DNA of 9,508 nt from Bacteroidota bacterium. Lineage in GTDB: Bacteria > Bacteroidota > Bacteroidia > Flavobacteriales_F > PHOS-HE28. The position numbers and the translations under genes were made by a program. Below are positions 6,035 to 9,508 of this stretch, in pieces (positions within the stretch are counted from its first letter, which is position 1; each line of letters begins with the position of its first letter). The notes under the pieces were generated by a model. The model ran no database searches and had not been told where the DNA came from. It saw only the letters and a program-made list of their open reading frames with translations. The stretch covers positions 1 to 9,508 of the forward strand of contig JAEZDL010000148.1 of NCBI GenBank assembly GCA_023418095.1, given 5' to 3'.

Positions 6035-6304
6035 ATGTCAGCAGATAACAGCGAGATCCGCTATCTCACGCCGATCGCGATCGAGACCAAGAAGGAGAAG
6101 TATTGCCGCTTCAAGAAGATGGGCATTACTTACATCGATTACAAGGACGCCGATTTCCTGCTGCGTTTCGTGAACGAGCAGGGCAAGATCCTTCCACGCC
6201 GCCTTACCGGCACCAGCCTGAAGTACCAGCGCAAGGTCGGCCAGGCGATCAAGCGCAGCCGCCATTTGGCCCTTATGCCTTACGTGGCCGATATGCTGAA
6301 GTAA
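6035..6304 (+). CDS. rpsR: 30S ribosomal protein bS18
   Basis: This 89-residue small-subunit protein is the partner of bS6 on the ribosome platform. The diagnostic segments are 'KEKYCRFKK' near residues 20-28, then 'IDYKDADFLLRFVNEQGKIL' and 'PRRLTGTSLKYQRKVGQAIK', followed by 'RSRHLALMPYV'. The strongly basic C-terminal half is the rRNA-binding region. Length is normal for the family. It follows rpsF after 6 bp and precedes rplI by 23 bp, so it is surely co-transcribed. No Shine-Dalgarno is evident. Confidence 0.98.
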   Translation: MSADNSEIRYLTPIAIETKKEKYCRFKKMGITYIDYKDADFLLRFVNEQGKILPRRLTGTSLKYQRKVGQAIKRSRHLALMPYVADMLK

Positions 6305-6327
6305 ACCACTGACACCAGCCTACGACA

Positions 6328-6774
6328 ATGGAAGTTATCCTGAAACAAGACGTGGAGCATCTTGGCTATGCCAACGATGTGGTGAAAGTGCGCGATGGAT
6401 TCGCACGGAATTTCCTGTTGCCACGCGGTTTCGCTGTGGCGGCAACGCCGAGCGAGAAGAAGCAGCTGGCCGAGACCATGAAGCAGCGCGCCCATAAGGA
6501 AGCGAAGATCAAGGAGAAGGCGGAATCCGTGGCCAACGGCCTGGCGGATAAGACCTTGAAGATAGGCGCCAAGGTGGGTGAGAAGGGCAAGATCTTCGGC
6601 AGCGTGAACACGATCCAGATCGCCGATGCCATTCGTGCCTTAGGCTTCGAAGTGGATCGCAAGAACATCAAGATCAAGGGTGAAGCGATCAAGAGCATCG
6701 GCAAGTACGAGGCGGAGGTCGTTTTCCACCGCGATGTGGTCCGTTCCATTCCTTTCGAGGTGGTGGAAGAGTGA
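6328..6774 (+). CDS. rplI: 50S ribosomal protein bL9
   Basis: This 148-residue large-subunit protein binds 23S rRNA near the L1 stalk base and projects its C-terminal domain away from the ribosome. The N-terminal domain shows the bL9 signature: 'MEVILKQDVEHLGYANDVVK' followed by 'VRDGFARNFLLPRGFAVAAT' (the usual GYARNFL is GFARNFL here). A long charged connecting helix spans about residues 42-78. The C-terminal domain contains 'GKIFGSVNTIQIADAIRALG', the typical kLfGSVt..dIa.al motif. It is the last gene of the rpsF-rpsR-rplI operon and is followed by an intrinsic terminator. Confidence 0.98.
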   Translation: MEVILKQDVEHLGYANDVVKVRDGFARNFLLPRGFAVAATPSEKKQLAETMKQRAHKEAKIKEKAESVANGLADKTLKIGAKVGEKGKIFGSVNTIQIADAIRALGFEVDRKNIKIKGEAIKSIGKYEAEVVFHRDVVRSIPFEVVEE

Positions 6775-6797
6775 TCATTCGATCGTTACTGAACATG

Positions 6798-6822
6798 AAA
6801 AGCGGGCTTCGGTCCGCTTTTC
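6798..6822 (+). terminator. Rho-independent terminator of the rpsF-rpsR-rplI operon
   Basis: AAAAGCGGGC (6798-6807) pairs with GTCCGCTTTT (6812-6821) around a UUCG tetraloop, a very stable C(UUCG)G hairpin with one G-U pair. Because the stem itself ends in AAAA/TTTT it could work in both directions. It starts 23 bases after the rplI stop and separates the operon from the acn promoter. Confidence 0.88.
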
Positions 6823-6868
6823 TGCTTTCGATCGGTCATTCGATCGGATCGATCATACAGCACAGCCT

Positions 6869-6876
6869 TACCTTTG
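6869..6876 (+). promoter_or_regulatory. Bacteroidota -7 promoter element of the aconitase gene
   Basis: TACCTTTG matches TAnnTTTG exactly and is identical to the element before rpsF. It lies 17 bases before the ATG, leaving a leader of roughly 10-12 A/T-rich bases with no Shine-Dalgarno. No clear -33 TTG was found; the upstream stretch is instead packed with GATCG words. Confidence 0.72.
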
Positions 6877-6893
6877 CAGCAATCAAAATATAG

Positions 6894-9167
6894 ATGAGCC
6901 AGATCTTCGACCTTGATATGATCAAAGCGGTTTACACCCGGTTGCCGGAACGTGTGAAGGCCGCCAGGAAATTGGTTGGCAAACCGCTTACGCTCACAGA
7001 GAAGATCCTCTACTCACATCTATGGAACGAGACCACGAACGAGCCTTTCGTTCGTGGCGGCAGCTATGTCGATTTCGCTCCCGATCGTGTGGCCATGCAG
7101 GATGCCACGGCGCAAATGGCGCTTCTGCAGTTCAGCACCACCGGCCGCGACCGGGTGGCGGTGCCGAGCACCGTGCATTGCGATCACCTGATCCAGGCGC
7201 GGGTCGGGGCCAGCGCCGATCTGCAGGAAGCGATGCTGAAGAGCAACGAAGTATTCACTTTCCTGGAAAGCATCAGCAACAAATACGGGATCGGTTTCTG
7301 GAAACCCGGCGCCGGGATCATTCACCAAGTGGTGCTGGAACAGTATGCATTCCCCGGTGGCCTGATGATCGGGACCGACAGCCATACGGTGAACGCCGGC
7401 GGGCTGGGTATGATCGCGATAGGTGTGGGCGGTGCCGATGCTTGCGATGTGATGAGCGGGCTGGCGTGGGAATTGAAATGGCCGAAGATCATCGGGGTGA
7501 AGCTCACGGGTAAGCTCAGCGGTTGGGCCTCACCAAAAGACGTGATCCTGAAGGTGGCTGGGATCCTCACCGTAAAGGGAGGGACCGGCGCGATCATCGA
7601 ATATTTCGGGCCAGGTGCTGAAAGCTTGAGTTGCACCGGCAAAGGCACGATCTGCAACATGGGCGCGGAGGTGGGTGCCACCACCAGTACATTCGGTTAC
7701 GACGACAGCATGCGCCGCTACCTGAACGGTACCGGTAGGGAAGTGGTGGCGGTGATGGCCGATGCGATCGCCGAACACCTTCAGGGCGACAAGGAAGTGT
7801 ATGCCGATCCGGGCAAATATTTCGATCAGGTGATCGAGATCGATCTGAGCACATTGGAACCTCACGTGAACGGACCGTTCACACCGGATCTGGCCTGGCC
7901 GATCAGCCGGTTCGCTGCAGCGGTGAAGGAAAATGAGTGGCCAGCCAAACTGGAAGTGGGCTTGATCGGAAGTTGCACCAACAGCAGCTATGAAGATCTT
8001 ACCCGAAGTGCGAGCGTCGCAAAACAGGCTGCGACGAAGAAATTGAAGGTGAAGAGCGAGTTCACCATCACGCCGGGCAGTGAACAAGTAAGGTACACCG
8101 CTGAACGCGATGGCATTCTCCAGACCTTCGATGAGATGGGTGGTGTGGTGCTGGCGAACGCCTGCGGGCCCTGCATTGGCCAGTGGGCAAGGCATTCCGA
8201 TGACCCGAACCGCAAGAACTCGATCATCACCAGCTTCAACCGCAACTTCGCCAAGCGCAACGATGGAAATCCGAATACTCACGCTTTCGTTGCAAGTCCG
8301 GAGATCGTGACGGCCTTTGCGATCGCCGGTGATCTCACGTTCAACCCGCTCACCGATCGGTTGAAAAACGAGGATGGTGAAGAAGTGATGCTTGATGAAC
8401 CCGTGGGCGTGGAACTGCCGCCGATGGGCTTCGATGTAAAGGATGCGGGCTACAAGGCTCCTGCAGCCGATGGGCGGAATGTGCAGGTGATTGTGAAGCC
8501 GGAGAGCGAACGCCTACAGTTGTTGGAACCTTTCCCGGCGTGGGATGGCATGAACATCACCGATGCAGTGGTGTTGATCAAGGCGAAAGGGAAGTGCACC
8601 ACAGATCACATCAGTATGGCGGGTCCCTGGTTGCGTTATCGCGGGCACCTGGACAACATCAGCAACAACACTTTGATCGGGGCTATCAACTTCTTCAATG
8701 GTGAGACCGACAAGGTGAAGAACCAGCTGACCGGCGAATATGGTGCGGTGCCCGCTACGCAACGTGCCTACAAAGCCGCGCGGGTGAAGAGCATCATTGT
8801 TGGCGACCATAATTATGGTGAAGGCAGTAGCCGTGAACATGCGGCCATGCAGCCGCGGCACCTGGGTGTGGCAGCGGTGCTTGTGAAGAGTTTCGCGCGG
8901 ATCCATGAGACGAACCTGAAGAAACAGGGAATGCTCGCTCTTACCTTCAGGCAGGAAAGTGATTACGACCTGATCCAGGAGGACGATCGGATCGACGTGA
9001 TCGATCTGGTGGATTTCGCACCGGGAAGGCCCCTTACGATGGTATTGAAGCATACCGACGGCAGCCGCGACACGATCATGTGCGAGCATACCTACAACCA
9101 CCAGCAAGTTGAATGGTTCAAGGCCGGTGGGGCCCTCAACCTGATCCGGGCTCAACAAAAGGTATAG
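6894..9167 (+). CDS. acn: Aconitate hydratase, mitochondrial-type
   Basis: This 757-residue TCA-cycle enzyme interconverts citrate and isocitrate through cis-aconitate with a [4Fe-4S] cluster in the cytosol. The three cluster cysteines are C361 in GSCTNSS and C424 and C427 in ACGPCIG, each three positions beyond pig mitochondrial aconitase (358, 421, 424). 'MIGTDSHTVNAGGLGMIAIG' is the conserved substrate-binding segment. 'GEGSSREHAAMQPRHLG' (642 onward) holds the catalytic Ser, S645, with R647 beside it. Length and motif order fit the mitochondrial-type single-chain enzyme (domains 1-3, linker, swivelling domain 4 from about residue 580) better than the longer AcnA or AcnB. It is monocistronic: own -7 promoter element upstream, intrinsic terminator downstream. 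No truncation or missing key residue is seen. Confidence 0.97.
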   Translation: MSQIFDLDMIKAVYTRLPERVKAARKLVGKPLTLTEKILYSHLWNETTNEPFVRGGSYVDFAPDRVAMQDATAQMALLQFSTTGRDRVAVPSTVHCDHLIQARVGASADLQEAMLKSNEVFTFLESISNKYGIGFWKPGAGIIHQVVLEQYAFPGGLMIGTDSHTVNAGGLGMIAIGVGGADACDVMSGLAWELKWPKIIGVKLTGKLSGWASPKDVILKVAGILTVKGGTGAIIEYFGPGAESLSCTGKGTICNMGAEVGATTSTFGYDDSMRRYLNGTGREVVAVMADAIAEHLQGDKEVYADPGKYFDQVIEIDLSTLEPHVNGPFTPDLAWPISRFAAAVKENEWPAKLEVGLIGSCTNSSYEDLTRSASVAKQAATKKLKVKSEFTITPGSEQVRYTAERDGILQTFDEMGGVVLANACGPCIGQWARHSDDPNRKNSIITSFNRNFAKRNDGNPNTHAFVASPEIVTAFAIAGDLTFNPLTDRLKNEDGEEVMLDEPVGVELPPMGFDVKDAGYKAPAADGRNVQVIVKPESERLQLLEPFPAWDGMNITDAVVLIKAKGKCTTDHISMAGPWLRYRGHLDNISNNTLIGAINFFNGETDKVKNQLTGEYGAVPATQRAYKAARVKSIIVGDHNYGEGSSREHAAMQPRHLGVAAVLVKSFARIHETNLKKQGMLALTFRQESDYDLIQEDDRIDVIDLVDFAPGRPLTMVLKHTDGSRDTIMCEHTYNHQQVEWFKAGGALNLIRAQQKV

Positions 9168-9186
9168 AAAGGTTTCCACGGAAATG

Positions 9187-9219
9187 GAAGGGGTGTCGCA
9201 GGATCACCCCTTCTTTTTT
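9187..9219 (+). terminator. Rho-independent terminator of the aconitase gene
   Basis: GAAGGGGTG (9187-9195) pairs perfectly with CACCCCTTC (9205-9213) around a nine-base loop. Six consecutive T follow (9214-9219). It begins 20 bases after the acn stop codon. Confidence 0.9.
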
Positions 9220-9369
9220 GGTTGAGATCCTTGCTGAATGGAATGTTATTCACTTGATAATCAACTCAAAGCGTTCGGGCGTTTGCTTTGGATCCGTCGT
9301 GCGCCGGCATCAATGGTCTGGTATTGGTGAGAAGCACGGGCGGTAAAAAAAGAAAAATCCATTGAACCA

Positions 9370-9508
9370 ATGAACATCCTGAAAACAATAATGATCGGTA
9401 CTGCTATTTGTGGTGCCAGCTATCTATCTGCACAGACCACGCAGTTGTCGTTGGGTGCAGACGTTGGCGTTCCGTTCGGTGATATGTCCGATGATGGCGC
9501 CAGCTTGA
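9370..9508 (+). CDS. Exported protein, probably outer-membrane beta-barrel (truncated by window edge)
   Basis: This open frame of 46 codons runs off the right edge. It begins MNILKTIMIGTAICGASYLS, a classic signal peptide with a lysine near the start, a hydrophobic core and a likely cleavage after 'SAQ' at residue 22. The Cys at 14 lies inside the hydrophobic core and does not fit a lipobox. The mature part, 'LSLGADVGVPFGDMSDDGAS', alternates hydrophobic and polar residues with Gly, like the first strand of small outer-membrane beta-barrel proteins of Bacteroidota. The start is the first ATG of the frame; an A-rich stretch (about 9344-9357) precedes it instead of a Shine-Dalgarno. The 9220-9369 region upstream should carry its promoter, but I found no exact TAnnTTTG; TTGCTTTG at 9283-9290 is one base off. 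Confidence 0.7.
   Translation, partial: MNILKTIMIGTAICGASYLSAQTTQLSLGADVGVPFGDMSDDGASL

Noticed and set aside
7530..9179. Long minus-strand open frames opposite acn (220-250 codons)
   Set aside because: The plus strand encodes a complete aconitase with all active-site residues; the opposite frames show only antisense composition.
9370..9433. Lipoprotein signal peptide at the right-edge gene
   Set aside because: The only early cysteine (residue 14) follows T-A-I rather than a lipobox such as L-A-G, and lies in the middle of the hydrophobic segment; a standard signal peptidase I site after SAQ fits better.

Overview
The window most likely comes from a moderately GC-rich member of the Bacteroidota, probably near Flavobacteriales. 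Four things point there. The ribosomal operon is a compact rpsF-rpsR-rplI. Perfect copies of the Bacteroidota -7 promoter element (TAnnTTTG, here TACCTTTG) stand before rpsF and before the aconitase gene. Most genes lack a strong Shine-Dalgarno sequence. A secreted protein begins at the right edge with a signal peptide ending in 'SAQ'. This placement rests on sequence features only; no database search was possible.

Layout from left to right. A truncated ECF sigma factor gene lies on the minus strand (1-263). It is divergent from a small three-helix DUF6249-type membrane protein (417-818), which ends in a GAAA-loop terminator. dnaX, the DNA polymerase III tau/gamma subunit, follows on the minus strand (904-2679). 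It is divergent from a luciferase-like flavin monooxygenase (2800-3804). A multi-spanning GT-C/ArnT-like membrane glycosyltransferase (3962-5377) comes next, and its start is ambiguous. A repeat-bearing intergenic region (5378-5653) leads into the operon for bS6, bS18 and bL9 (5654-6774), closed by a UUCG-loop terminator. A mitochondrial-type aconitase (6894-9167) has its own promoter and terminator. The start of an exported, probably outer-membrane beta-barrel protein runs off the right edge (9370-9508).

The genes are mostly independent housekeeping units (replication, translation, TCA cycle) with accessory envelope, signalling and redox genes between them. Only the three ribosomal genes form a clear operon. 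No CRISPR array, insertion sequence, tRNA or rRNA was seen.

The most notable observation is an uninterrupted run of nine A residues inside dnaX, exactly where the ATPase core meets the proline-rich linker. Both alternative reading frames hit a stop within five codons. This is the layout expected for programmed slippage or frameshifting that makes a short gamma subunit of 382-383 residues beside the 591-residue tau. A second genome-scale signal is the roughly five-fold excess of GATC across the window.
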